Positions 37,647 to 45,604 of a stretch of DNA of 64,000 bases are shown here, in pieces. Positions within the stretch are counted from its first letter, which is position 1, and the number at the start of each line of letters is the position of its first letter. The stretch spans positions 620,001 to 684,000 of the forward strand of contig NZ_CP043489.1 of assembly GCF_008330945.1 (NCBI RefSeq). The letters are read 5' to 3'. The position numbers were made by a program, and so were the translations under genes. The notes beneath the pieces are model-generated. The model had not been told where the DNA came from. It was given only the letters and a program-made list of their open reading frames with translations, and made no database searches. Source of the stretch: Labrys sp. KNU-23. Lineage in GTDB: Bacteria; Pseudomonadota; Alphaproteobacteria; Rhizobiales; Labraceae.

Positions 37647-38555
37647 ATGGTCCTGGCCATGAGCTTTTCCGCCGACGAACTCATCACGATCGATGCAGAT
37701 GGCTATCGCGACGCCTATGATCGCGTACCCATGGCTTTCGAGCATGGCCTTCATCGCCTGCCGATGTTCCAGCCCGAGGCGCTGGCGGCGCTGGCCGAGC
37801 GTTACGCCGACAGCCCCCAGGATTATTTCATCGCCGGATCAGCGCCGACACCCGGCACGAAATTCTATGACGTGGAGCAGAACAGGGCCAGGCCACACGA
37901 GGTCCTGGCTCAGTTGAGCGATGCGCCCGCCCGCGTCCTGCTGAAACGCCTTGAGAATCATGATTCCAGCTTCCGCGACCTGCTGGACACGCTTTTCCGC
38001 AAGGTCACCGCACTGCGTGGCGGCCCGAGTGACGAGAGGATTGCCCGGCTCGAATCCGCCCTCTTCATTTCCTCGGCCGCATCCACCACACCCTTCCACT
38101 TCGATCCGGAAATCACGCATTTCTTCCAGATCGAGGGGCCGAAGCATTATCACGTCTTCCCGCCAAACGTGGTGGAGGAGAGCGATCTCGAGCGCTTCTA
38201 TGTCAGGGGCACGGTGAATATCGGCCAGCTCGATCTCGAAGGCTGCGATCCCCGGCAGGAGCATGTCTTCGACCTGGAGCCGGGTCGCGGCTTCCATCAA
38301 CCGCAGGATGCTCCCCATTGGGTGCGGACCGGCGGCGTGCGCAGCATCTCCTACGCCTTCTCCTTCGAGACGGATGCCAGCCGCGGGCGAGGACGCGTTC
38401 GTGCCGCCAATCGCTATCTGCGTGCCATCGGCATGCACCCGCAGCGTCCGGGTCCCAACCCGGGCGCTGACCGGGCCAAGGCCGCGGTCATGCAGGTGGT
38501 GACGCCGACATTGCGAGGCGTGCGCAAGGTCGTCAGGCAGGTTTCAGGACACTGA
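37647..38555 (+). CDS. Cupin-like / JmjC-type Fe(II)/2-oxoglutarate oxygenase-like protein
   Basis: 302 residues. The JmjC/cupin-like iron site is seen: TTPFHFDPEITHFFQIEG has the HxD pair (His151, Asp153), KHYHVFPP follows as the 2-oxoglutarate Lys region, and GRGFHQPQDAPHWVRTGG carries the distal His (His217 or His224). The strand ISYAFSFETD closes the barrel. The N-terminal third is helical with HRLPMFQPEALAALAERYAD. Bacterial members hydroxylate proteins or small peptides; the substrate here is unknown. Start ATG 37647 or ATG 37659 (MSFSADEL), neither with a strong ribosome-binding site. The C-terminus is basic (GVRKVVRQVSGH). No operon partners, but near the TIGR04325 gene. Confidence 0.75.
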   Translation: MVLAMSFSADELITIDADGYRDAYDRVPMAFEHGLHRLPMFQPEALAALAERYADSPQDYFIAGSAPTPGTKFYDVEQNRARPHEVLAQLSDAPARVLLKRLENHDSSFRDLLDTLFRKVTALRGGPSDERIARLESALFISSAASTTPFHFDPEITHFFQIEGPKHYHVFPPNVVEESDLERFYVRGTVNIGQLDLEGCDPRQEHVFDLEPGRGFHQPQDAPHWVRTGGVRSISYAFSFETDASRGRGRVRAANRYLRAIGMHPQRPGPNPGADRAKAAVMQVVTPTLRGVRKVVRQVSGH

Positions 38556-38584
38556 CGCGCTTGGGGCGCAGGCAGCCGCTGGCC

Positions 38585-39598
38585 TCACGACCCCTGCCGC
38601 TCCCGCGGCATTACCTGGAGGGAGCGGGGCTTGCCGTTGCGCAGTATGTCGAAGCGCGTCGCTTTGCCGATACGCTCTTCGCCGAGCAGGCGGATGAGAT
38701 CGTCCACTGCGGCGACACGACGCCCGTCGAGAGCCACGATGATATCGCCCATCAACAGCCCGGCCCCGTCCGCAGGACCGCCGGCTTCGGCACTGGCAAT
38801 CATCACTCCCACGCCCTGCTCGATGCCCGCCGCCATCTGAACACGGCGTGAAATCGACGCCTGCTGGGCGGCAATGCCGATGGAAGCCCGGCGCACGCGG
38901 CCATGCCGGATGAGTTGCCCCATCACGAAGCTCGCAGTGTTGGACGCGACGGCGAAGCAGATCCCCTGCGCTCCCATGATCACCGCGGTATTGATGCCGA
39001 TGACCTCGCCGAGGGTGGAGACCAGCGGCCCACCGGAATTGCCCGGATTGAGGGCCGCATCCGTCTGGATGACGTCGTCGATCAGCCGCCCGCTCTTGGC
39101 GCGCAGCGAGCGCCCGAGCGCGGAAATAACCCCTGTCGTCACCGTGGCCTCGAAGCCGAGCGGATTGCCGATGGCGACCGCCACCTGCCCGCGCTTGAGA
39201 AGGCTGGAATTGCCGAGCCGGGCCGAGGGCAGACTGACCGGCTGCTCGATGTGAACGAGAGCCAGATCGGTGTCGGGATCGTCGCCGATCAGGCGTGCAT
39301 CGAAATGACGTCCGTCCTGGGTCTGGACCGAAACCCGGGAGGTCCCCTGCGCGACATGGCTGTTGGTGAGCACCAAGCCATCCGGCGAGAGGATGACGCC
39401 GGAGCCCGAGCCCGCGGGCTTGCCGCCCTTGCGGATATCGAGCTTGACGACGGCGGGACCCACGCGTTCGGCCACGTCGATGACAGTGTTCGAATAGGCG
39501 TCAAGCAACAGCCCGTCTTCAGGCGTGGCAAGAGATGACGTCTGTTGAGGATGCGTATCCTCGTCCAAAATCAGGGACGGCGTATCGTCGAGCAACAT
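38585..39598 (-). CDS. Trypsin-like serine protease with PDZ domain (DegP/HtrA family, S1C)
   Basis: 337 residues. The catalytic triad is complete: His81 (LTNSHVAQG), Asp111 (DPDTDLALVHI) and Ser188 (NPGNSGGPL). One PDZ domain lies at about 255-330 (GVGVMIASAEAGGPADGAGLL, GDIIVALDGRRVAAVDDLI). With ATG 39598 there is no signal peptide or membrane segment, so unlike classic DegP it may be cytoplasmic; the upstream frame to 39757 does not offer a convincing signal either. The start is weakly supported (GGGTCG). Convergent with the JmjC-like gene and divergent from pdxY. Confidence 0.9.
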   Translation of the reverse strand: MLLDDTPSLILDEDTHPQQTSSLATPEDGLLLDAYSNTVIDVAERVGPAVVKLDIRKGGKPAGSGSGVILSPDGLVLTNSHVAQGTSRVSVQTQDGRHFDARLIGDDPDTDLALVHIEQPVSLPSARLGNSSLLKRGQVAVAIGNPLGFEATVTTGVISALGRSLRAKSGRLIDDVIQTDAALNPGNSGGPLVSTLGEVIGINTAVIMGAQGICFAVASNTASFVMGQLIRHGRVRRASIGIAAQQASISRRVQMAAGIEQGVGVMIASAEAGGPADGAGLLMGDIIVALDGRRVAAVDDLIRLLGEERIGKATRFDILRNGKPRSLQVMPRERQGS

Positions 39599-39840
39599 GG
39601 TATCGACCCAAGACAAAGAAAAACAATATTGATCACCGATATGGGAACGCCACGGCGCCCGGGGAAGCCCCCTTCCCCTCGCCCCGAACATGGCGGGAAA
39701 GCGGGCTCCCTTGGCTTTGCATAGCTGCGCTTGATCGAAACGATCAAAAATGATCATGACTGGCGATCCCGACGAACCGTTGCGCCCGGCTCGAATTTCG
39801 TTTGTTGTGCTGATCCCTCAGTGTGCTTGCCCGAGTCACC

Positions 39841-40689
39841 ATGAACATCCTGTCCATTCAGTCCTGGGTCACCTATGGCCATGTCGGCAATGCCTCGGCG
39901 GTTTTCCCGATGCAGCGCCTCGGCTGCGAGGTCTGGGCCATCCATACCGTGCAGTTTTCCAACCATACCGGTTACGGTGCCTGGAAGGGCCGGGTCTATG
40001 ACGGCACCATGGTGGACGAACTGGTCGAGGGCCTGGCCGAGCGCGGCGTCCTGCCTCGCTGTGACGGCGTGATCTCCGGCTATATGGGCTCCTCAGACAT
40101 CGGCAACGCCATTCTCGCCGCCGTCGACAAGGTCCGCAGCGCCAATCCGGCCGCCACCTATTGCTGCGATCCGGTGATCGGCGACATCGGCCGCGGTGTC
40201 TTCGTGCGGCCGGGCATTCCTGAATTCATGCGCGACCAGGCGGTGCCGGCCGCCGACGTCATCACGCCCAACCGGTTCGAGCTCGAATATCTGGCAGGTC
40301 GCGAAGTCCGCACGCTCGCCGATGCCAAGGCTGCCGTGGCGGCCCTGCATGCCGTCGGCCCCAAGGTGGTGCTGGTGACCTCCCTCGACACCGACGACAC
40401 CCCGGATGACGCCATCGATCTGCTGGCCTCGGACGGCAGCGGCTTCTACCGGGTCCGCACGCCCCGCCTCGGGCTCGACATCAACGGAGCAGGCGATGCG
40501 ATCGCCGCTTTGTTCAACCTGCATTGGAAGCGCTCCGGCTCGGCGGCGGAGGCGCTGGACCTGGCCAGCGCCTCGATCTATGGCCTGCTCAAGCGCACCG
40601 CGGAGGCGGGCTCGCGCGAAATCCTCACAGTGGCGGCGCAGGATGAATTCGTGACGCCGAGCCACCGCTTCGAGGTGACGGCGGTCTGA
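39841..40689 (+). CDS. pdxY: Pyridoxal kinase
   Basis: 282 residues, ribokinase-fold enzyme phosphorylating pyridoxal in B6 salvage. Typical are MNILSIQSWVTYGHVGNASAVFP at the start (split: SIQSWVTYGHVGN is the substrate loop), FSNHTGYGAWKG, YCCDPVIGD, VITPNRFELEYL and the C-terminal INGAGDAIAALF with the catalytic Asp. ATG 39841 gives the canonical N-terminus, although the ribosome-binding site is weak. It is followed by 150 bp and the PhzF gene on the same strand. Confidence 0.93.
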   Translation: MNILSIQSWVTYGHVGNASAVFPMQRLGCEVWAIHTVQFSNHTGYGAWKGRVYDGTMVDELVEGLAERGVLPRCDGVISGYMGSSDIGNAILAAVDKVRSANPAATYCCDPVIGDIGRGVFVRPGIPEFMRDQAVPAADVITPNRFELEYLAGREVRTLADAKAAVAALHAVGPKVVLVTSLDTDDTPDDAIDLLASDGSGFYRVRTPRLGLDINGAGDAIAALFNLHWKRSGSAAEALDLASASIYGLLKRTAEAGSREILTVAAQDEFVTPSHRFEVTAV

Positions 40690-40839
40690 CTTCAGGGGAC
40701 TGGCCGCTGCCGCCCGGGCAGATTCCAACCATTTGCAGAGTTTGACGGCCAGGCCCATTCATAGCCCTCGCCGGGAAACTCTGCCCAGAATGCGTAATAT
40801 CGCCCCCTAACCTGACATCGCTATTGCGAGGAGCCTGCC

Positions 40840-41742
40840 ATGCCCCGTCGTTTCTACACGCTGGACGTCTTCGCCGACCGCGCCCTCGCGGGCAATCCTC
40901 TCGCGGTGGTGCTCGATTGCGAAGGGCTCGATACCGCGGCCATGCAGCAGATCGCCCGCGAGTTCAACCTGTCGGAAACCGTCTTTGTCCTGCCGCCGGA
41001 CGATGGCCGCCACCGGGCTCGTATCCGTATCTTCACGCCGGGCCTTGAAATGCCCTTTGCCGGCCATCCCACCGTCGGCACGGCCGTGCTCCTGGCGTTG
41101 CTCGACCATGATCGCCGGCCAGGCGACTACCTCTTCGGGCTGGAAGAGCAGATCGGCATCGTGCCCTGTGCCGTCTCGCTCAAGGACGGCGGTGCCTATG
41201 CCCGCTTCGACATACCCGCCCTGCCGACCGAGCGTGGGGCGCCGGCGGCCACGAGCTTGATCGCCGAGGCACTCGGCCTGAGCGAACAGCAGATCGGTTT
41301 CGAGAACCACCATCCCACCGTGTTCGGCACCGGCTTCCCCTACACATTCGTTCCTGTGCGCTCGCTGGAAGCGATCGGACGTATCCGGATCAATACCAGC
41401 CTGTGGACGGAGGCTTTCGGCCAGGAGGGTCTCGGCGCAGCCTATGCCTATACCCGCCAGACCGTCGAGGCCGGCTCCAGCTTCCATGCCCGCATGTTCT
41501 CGCCCGGCGACGGCATCCCCGAGGACCCGGCCACCGGTTCCGCCGTGGCCGGCCTCACCGGCGTGATTGCCCGCTTCGACGACCTTGCCGACGGCACCCA
41601 CCATTTCCGCATCGAGCAGGGCTTCGAAATGGGCCGCCCGTCCTTGATCGACCTGACCATGACCATCAAGGGTACGCGGCTGGCCGGCGCCTCGATCGGC
41701 GGTTCTGCCGTGATCGTCAGCGAGGGAAGCCTGCATGTCTAA
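40840..41742 (+). CDS. PhzF family isomerase/epimerase
   Basis: 300 residues with the diaminopimelate-epimerase-like double barrel. Signs: RFYTLDVFADRALAGNPLAVVLD at the N-terminus, EFNLSETVFVLPP (Glu of the active site in SET), FTPGLEMPFAGHPTVGTAVLL and the C-terminal MFSPGDGIPEDPATGSAVAGL. Family members include phenazine biosynthesis PhzF, but most relatives, like this one, lie outside phenazine clusters and have unknown substrates. GAGGAG precedes ATG 40840. Its end overlaps the Nudix gene by 8 bp, indicating an operon of two. Confidence 0.93.
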   Translation: MPRRFYTLDVFADRALAGNPLAVVLDCEGLDTAAMQQIAREFNLSETVFVLPPDDGRHRARIRIFTPGLEMPFAGHPTVGTAVLLALLDHDRRPGDYLFGLEEQIGIVPCAVSLKDGGAYARFDIPALPTERGAPAATSLIAEALGLSEQQIGFENHHPTVFGTGFPYTFVPVRSLEAIGRIRINTSLWTEAFGQEGLGAAYAYTRQTVEAGSSFHARMFSPGDGIPEDPATGSAVAGLTGVIARFDDLADGTHHFRIEQGFEMGRPSLIDLTMTIKGTRLAGASIGGSAVIVSEGSLHV

Positions 41743-42439
41743 GCCGGAGATCATCGCGCTCGACGCCATCGATTGCCGCCTGGAACAACAGCCCTGGCAG
41801 TTCGCCGAGGAGAATGCCGAAGCGATAAGGGCGCATTGGCAAAAGGTGATCGAAGCCAAGCCGGCAAGCTTCAACGGCAAGATCCTGCTGCTGCACCGCT
41901 GGCAGATCGTGGAGCGCCACTTCCGCGGCGCCTATCTGATGACGGACTATGCCAGCTTCCTGGCTTGGCGGGATTTCGGCATGCCGGGCGAGGCCCGGTG
42001 GAACTGTTTCGCCATGGCTGCGCTCGAGGCCGCCGACGGCGCCTTCCTGCTCGGCGAGATGGCCGAGCACACCTCCAACGCCGGCGCGATCTATTTCGCC
42101 GCTGGCACACCCGACCCCTCCGATCTCGATGGCGAAGTCGTCAACCTCGCCGGTAGCGTGACCCGGGAGTTGGAGGAAGAAACCGGCGTCTCAGCCGACG
42201 CCATCAACATTGCTTCGGGCTGGACTGCGGTTTTCCACGGCCAGCGCATCGCGCTGATGAAAAAGGTCCGTTCACCCCTCCAATCACGGGAGCTGAAGAA
42301 CAGGATCGAGCACTTCCTCGCCCGGGAGGAGCGCCCGGAACTCTCCCGCATGCATGTTGTCGCCACGCAGGCGGACATTCGGGCCGACCGCATGCCGGCC
42401 TTCCAATGCGCCTATCTGGCGCATCAACTTCAGGCGTGA
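41735..42439 (+). CDS. Nudix hydrolase family protein
   Basis: 234 residues. A Nudix-like box can be discerned: the glycine-rich start FAAGTPDPSDLDGEVVNLAG followed by SVTRELEEETGVSA, where RELEEETG supplies the REXXEE metal site. The first ~110 residues are an additional helical domain (EENAEAIRAHWQKVIEAKPASF, YASFLAWRDFGMP). The substrate is not predictable; relatives include NUDT-type nucleoside diphosphate hydrolases. The ATG lies inside the last codons of the PhzF gene, so it is translationally coupled. The next gene converges 15 bp away. Confidence 0.85.
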   Translation: MSKPEIIALDAIDCRLEQQPWQFAEENAEAIRAHWQKVIEAKPASFNGKILLLHRWQIVERHFRGAYLMTDYASFLAWRDFGMPGEARWNCFAMAALEAADGAFLLGEMAEHTSNAGAIYFAAGTPDPSDLDGEVVNLAGSVTRELEEETGVSADAINIASGWTAVFHGQRIALMKKVRSPLQSRELKNRIEHFLAREERPELSRMHVVATQADIRADRMPAFQCAYLAHQLQA

Positions 42440-42454
42440 CGCCCGATCTCGGCG

Positions 42455-42727
42455 TCAGCGGACGGGATAGCCGTGACGGCGCTGCGTCGATGAGATCAGC
42501 GACTGGGCCTTGGCGACGTCGCCTGCCTTGCAGGCCTGCCCGGCTTCTGCCAGGTCCCGGCTCATGACGTCATGCACCTTCTTGTCGACAAAGCCGGTCT
42601 TCACGTCCCCGTCGATGACGTGTTGAACGAAGGTGATCCGTTCGGAGCAGGAAGCGGCCAAGGCCGTTGACGGCTGGACCGAGAAAGTCAGGGCCGCGAA
42701 CACAGCGGCGCAGATCAACAGACGCAT
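42455..42727 (-). CDS. Small exported protein of unknown function
   Basis: 90 residues. Sec signal (MRLLICAAVFAALTFSVQ..ALAA, cleavage near residue 24) followed by a short helical domain with two Cys, CSERITFVQHVID and EAGQACKAGDVAKAQSLISS, which could form one disulfide. Similar small periplasmic proteins with the pattern R..I..V...C..GD...A...I occur in Rhizobiales as hypotheticals. No function can be given. Family 1 repeat copy A starts 25 bp upstream of its start codon, between it and the leuA leader. Confidence 0.7.
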   Translation of the reverse strand: MRLLICAAVFAALTFSVQPSTALAASCSERITFVQHVIDGDVKTGFVDKKVHDVMSRDLAEAGQACKAGDVAKAQSLISSTQRRHGYPVR

Positions 42728-42751
42728 CGGATTTTTCCAATGAATGAACGC

Positions 42752-42856
42752 CTAGAGCGTTTTGCGATTTGGCGGAATCGCCAGGAATCGCAAAGACGCG
42801 TCGAACCAAAGAGTTAGAACAAACAAGCGCTTCCGCCTAGACGCGCTTTGCTCTAG
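42752..42856 (+). repeat. Dispersed palindromic repeat family 1, copy A (reference copy)
   Basis: 105 bp bounded by the inverted ends CTAGAGC (42752-42758) and GCTCTAG (42850-42856). Inside are TTTTGCGATTTGGCGG, GGAATCGCAAAGACGCG (core AATCGCAAAGACGCGTCGAA at 42786-42805), CAAAGAGTTAGAACAA and TAGACGCGCTTT. GCGATTTGGCGGAATCGC forms a local hairpin. Copies B, C, D, E, F and G share these blocks in the same order. No coding capacity. The best-preserved copy. Confidence 0.85.
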
Positions 42857-43024
42857 CGATCGCAGGCCCGGGCGTCGCCCTCAAGTCCTTCCGCCTTCCT
42901 CTCCACTGCAAACGCACCATGATGGCCGCCCCTTCCCGGCATTTCCCCTTGCCGGCTCCATCTCGGCACTGTACAAGCCCTTGCACCTGATGGCCGTGGG
43001 CCGTCTCAGGAAAGGGAATGAACC

Positions 43025-43120
43025 GTGGCGATATCGCCCGCCAAATTCGAAACGCTTGCGCATCCGGCGCCAGCGCTGGCGTGCGCCCTCCTTTCCAGCC
43101 TCCTCCTTAGCCGCCCCTGA
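43025..43120 (+). CDS. leuL: Putative leuA leader peptide
   Basis: A GTG-started 31-codon frame ending in TGA at 43118-43120, preceded by AGGAAAGGG at good distance. The peptide ends ALACALLSSLLLSRP, with five Leu codons (CTC CTT ... CTC CTC CTT) among the last eleven, 110 bp before leuA. Stalling at these Leu codons would affect the hairpins downstream (43114-43191). A competing frame from ATG 43018 has a comparable ribosome-binding site but encodes a Pro-rich peptide, so the assignment is tentative. Confidence 0.45.
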   Translation: MAISPAKFETLAHPAPALACALLSSLLLSRP

Positions 43121-43191
43121 GGGCCGGCCGGGCTTCAGCCTGGGCGCTCAGGGGACATGAATGCGGTCGACTCGGGCCTGTTGTCAGGCCC
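43114..43191 (+). promoter_or_regulatory. Putative leuA attenuator hairpins
   Basis: Stem 1: CCCCTGAG (43114-43121) with CTCAGGGG (43147-43154), enclosing an inner GCCGGGCT/AGCCTGGGC pairing; it begins inside the last codons of the leader peptide. Stem 2: GGGCCTG (43174-43180), loop TTGT, CAGGCCC (43185-43191). Neither is followed by a clear T-run, the only one being GTTTTTATC right before the leuA ATG, so a Rho-independent terminator is not proved. Confidence 0.4.
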
Positions 43192-43230
43192 CACCTCGCC
43201 ACCCCTTCCTTTGGCTAAAGAGTTTTTATC

Positions 43231-44937
43231 ATGACATATGCAGGCAAGGTCTCTCAGTTCTCCGCCCCCAAGGTCGATATCGCTGCCAAATACAAGCCTT
43301 GGCCGCCGATCGACCTGCCGGATCGCCAATGGCCGTCCCGTACCATCAGCCAGGCGCCGACCTGGTGTGCCGTCGATCTGCGCGATGGCAACCAGGCCCT
43401 GATCGAGCCGATGGGCCACGAGCGCAAATTGCGCATGTGGGACACGCTCATCGCCATGGGCTTCAAGGAGATCGAGGTCGGCTTCCCCTCCGCCTCGCAG
43501 ACGGATTTCGATTTCGTCCGCTTCCTGATCGAGACCGGACGCATTCCCGATGGCGTCGCCATCCAGGTGCTGACGCAGGCGCGCGAGGAGTTGATCCGCC
43601 GAACCTTCGAGAGCCTGAAGGGCGTGAAAAGTGCCATCGTGCATCTCTACAACTCCACCTCCGAGCTGCAGCGGCGCATCGTCTTCCGGCAGGACCGTGC
43701 CGGCATCCGCGACATCGCCGTCAACGGCGCCAAGCTGATCATGCAGCTCACCAAGGAATTGGGCATGGAGGCGAACATCCGCCACCAATATTCGCCCGAG
43801 AGCTTCATGGGCACCGAACTCGATTTCTCCAAGGAGATCTGCGAGGCGGTGATGGACGTCTATCAGCCCACGCCCGAGAACAAGCTGATCCTGAACCTGC
43901 CGCTGACCGTCGAGATGTCGACGCCCAACATCTATGCCGACCAGATCGAATGGATGTCGCGCAACATCAAGAATCGCGACAGCGTCATCATCTCCCTGCA
44001 CCCGCATAACGATCGCGGCACCGGTGTCGCAGCAGCCGAACTCGGCCTGATGGCCGGCGCCGACCGTGTCGAGGGCACGCTGTTCGGCAATGGCGAGCGC
44101 ACCGGCAATGTCGATCTCGTCATCATGGCCGGCAATCTGATCATGTCGGGCGTCGATCCCCAGATCGATCTCTCCGATGTCAACGGCCTGGTGCGCGTGG
44201 CCGAGCACTGCAACCAGTTGCCCATCCACCCACGCCATCCCTATGCCGGCGAACTGGTGTTCACCGCCTTCTCAGGTTCGCATCAGGACGCCATCAACAA
44301 GGGCTTCAAGGCGCTGGAGACGGCGACCTCCCCCGTCTGGGAAGTGCCCTATCTGCCGATCGACCCGAAGGATCTCGGGCGCTCCTACGAAGCGGTGATC
44401 CGCATCAATTCCCAGTCCGGCAAGGGCGGCATCGCCTATATTCTGGAAAAGGAACATGGCATCGAACTGCCGCGCCTCCTGCAGGTCGAGTTCTCCAAGG
44501 CAGTACAGGGCATCGCCGATGGTGAAGGCGTCGAACTCGGCGCCGACAGGCTGTGGGATGCCTTCACCCGCGAATATCTCGACAATGGCCGCTACACCTT
44601 CGTCTCCCACCAGATCGTCGGCGACACGGAGGGTGAGGAGCGGACCATCACCGCGCGCATTCGCGACGAAGGCATGGACAAGACCATAACCGGTGTCGGC
44701 AACGGCCCCATCGATGCGTTCGTAACTGCCATGCGCGCAGAAAGCGGTCTCGACTTCGATGTCGCCAATTATCGCGAGCACGCCATGGGCTCGGGTGCCA
44801 ATGCGGCGGCCGTGTCCTATGTCGAATTGCGCATTGCCGACGGCTCCACTCTGTTCGGGGTCGGCATCGACAAGGACACCACCAAGTCGGCCCTCAAGGC
44901 CGTGACTTCCGGTGTGAACCGGATCTTGAAGCGCTGA
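43231..44937 (+). CDS. leuA: 2-isopropylmalate synthase
   Basis: 568 residues, type II alpha-IPMS: acetyl-CoA + 2-ketoisovalerate to 2-isopropylmalate, first step of leucine synthesis. Catalytic barrel with [14 protein letters not shown] (metal Asp), [37 protein letters not shown] (HxH-N metal ligands) and [12 protein letters not shown]; the C-terminal leucine-feedback domain spans about 440-568 ([40 protein letters not shown]). ATG 43231 starts [10 protein letters not shown]. The upstream leader peptide suggests attenuation; a strong terminator follows, so leuA is monocistronic. Confidence 0.97.
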   Translation: MTYAGKVSQFSAPKVDIAAKYKPWPPIDLPDRQWPSRTISQAPTWCAVDLRDGNQALIEPMGHERKLRMWDTLIAMGFKEIEVGFPSASQTDFDFVRFLIETGRIPDGVAIQVLTQAREELIRRTFESLKGVKSAIVHLYNSTSELQRRIVFRQDRAGIRDIAVNGAKLIMQLTKELGMEANIRHQYSPESFMGTELDFSKEICEAVMDVYQPTPENKLILNLPLTVEMSTPNIYADQIEWMSRNIKNRDSVIISLHPHNDRGTGVAAAELGLMAGADRVEGTLFGNGERTGNVDLVIMAGNLIMSGVDPQIDLSDVNGLVRVAEHCNQLPIHPRHPYAGELVFTAFSGSHQDAINKGFKALETATSPVWEVPYLPIDPKDLGRSYEAVIRINSQSGKGGIAYILEKEHGIELPRLLQVEFSKAVQGIADGEGVELGADRLWDAFTREYLDNGRYTFVSHQIVGDTEGEERTITARIRDEGMDKTITGVGNGPIDAFVTAMRAESGLDFDVANYREHAMGSGANAAAVSYVELRIADGSTLFGVGIDKDTTKSALKAVTSGVNRILKR

Positions 44938-44962
44938 TCGATCCGGCCGACGCCACAAAAAC

Positions 44963-44994
44963 GAAGCCGGCCCCCCGAGGCCGGCTTCTTTTTT
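44963..44994 (+). terminator. Rho-independent terminator of leuA
   Basis: GAAGCCGGCC (44963-44972), 6-nt loop, GGCCGGCTTC (44979-44988), then TTTTTT. It can also serve the convergent lipoprotein gene. Confidence 0.93.
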
Positions 44995-45014
44995 GGAAGC
45001 GGGAAAGACCGCCC

Positions 45015-45332
45015 TTACTGAGGCAGCGTCGCTTGCGGCTGCCGGTTGGCGCTGCGATAGAGCTTCCATTCGTCCACGCGCCGGCCGTCCGGCAGCTGGC
45101 AATCGGCGCGCTGGCCTCTCGCAGACTGCACGGGAATGGACCTGCCACCCTGTTGCGCACAATAGGTCGAGGCCGGATTCGCCATGCCCGGTGCCTGTGG
45201 CGTGGCCATACCGGGCGTTGGCGGCGCTGCTATGCCCGTCGCCTGCGGATCCGCCATCGGATCTTGTTGGTTAGAGACACACCCCGTCACGATGAGGCAG
45301 GCGAATACCAGCGGATAGAACATCTTCTGCAT
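45015..45332 (-). CDS. DUF333 domain lipoprotein
   Basis: 105 residues. Lipoprotein signal peptide with lipobox VTGC (MFYPLVFACLIVTGC, modified Cys about residue 18). After a Pro/Ala/Gly-Met-rich linker (PPTPGMATPQAPGM), the DUF333 domain follows: NPASTYCAQQGGRSIPV then ADCQLPDGRRVDEWKLYR, with the two conserved Cys. DUF333 proteins are small envelope proteins of unknown role, sometimes called putative hemolysins without direct proof. ATG 45332 has GGAGGTACC before it. Convergent with leuA, sharing its terminator. Confidence 0.88.
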   Translation of the reverse strand: MQKMFYPLVFACLIVTGCVSNQQDPMADPQATGIAAPPTPGMATPQAPGMANPASTYCAQQGGRSIPVQSARGQRADCQLPDGRRVDEWKLYRSANRQPQATLPQ

Positions 45333-45539
45333 GGTACCTCCAGTGCTTTTTCGGTTGGATGGATGAGGAACGTGTCCAAGCCGCATAAAGGGCGGTGCAC
45401 GATGCGAAGTGCGTCCGCATCATCCTGGGACGCCTCGGTCAGGGGACAGTCTCTGAAGCGTCCCCGTGTCACCTATATCCCATTTCCCTCGATCTTGAAC
45501 CCAGAATATCGATGTTTCCCACAGATATGCCCTAGAGAC

Positions 45540-45592
45540 AGTATAATATGTCACGGATCGCCAGGGACGATCCGTTCCATAATTATTATACT
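45540..45592. terminator. Interrupted palindrome after the ABC transporter operon
   Basis: AGTATAATA (45540-45548) pairs with TATTATACT (45584-45592), and inside ACGGATCG (45553-45560) pairs with CGATCCGT (45568-45575) around a 7-nt loop. The permease stop is 13 bp away, so it probably ends the minus-strand transporter operon. The AT-rich outer arms supply the T-rich tail on either strand. Confidence 0.6.
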
Positions 45593-45604
45593 CTTCGGTA
45601 ATTT

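Noticed and set aside
43018..43110. ATG-started frame as the leu leader peptide
   Set aside because: It has a usable ribosome-binding site but encodes a Pro-rich peptide without Leu codons; the overlapping GTG frame fits leucine attenuation better. Kept as a competing possibility.
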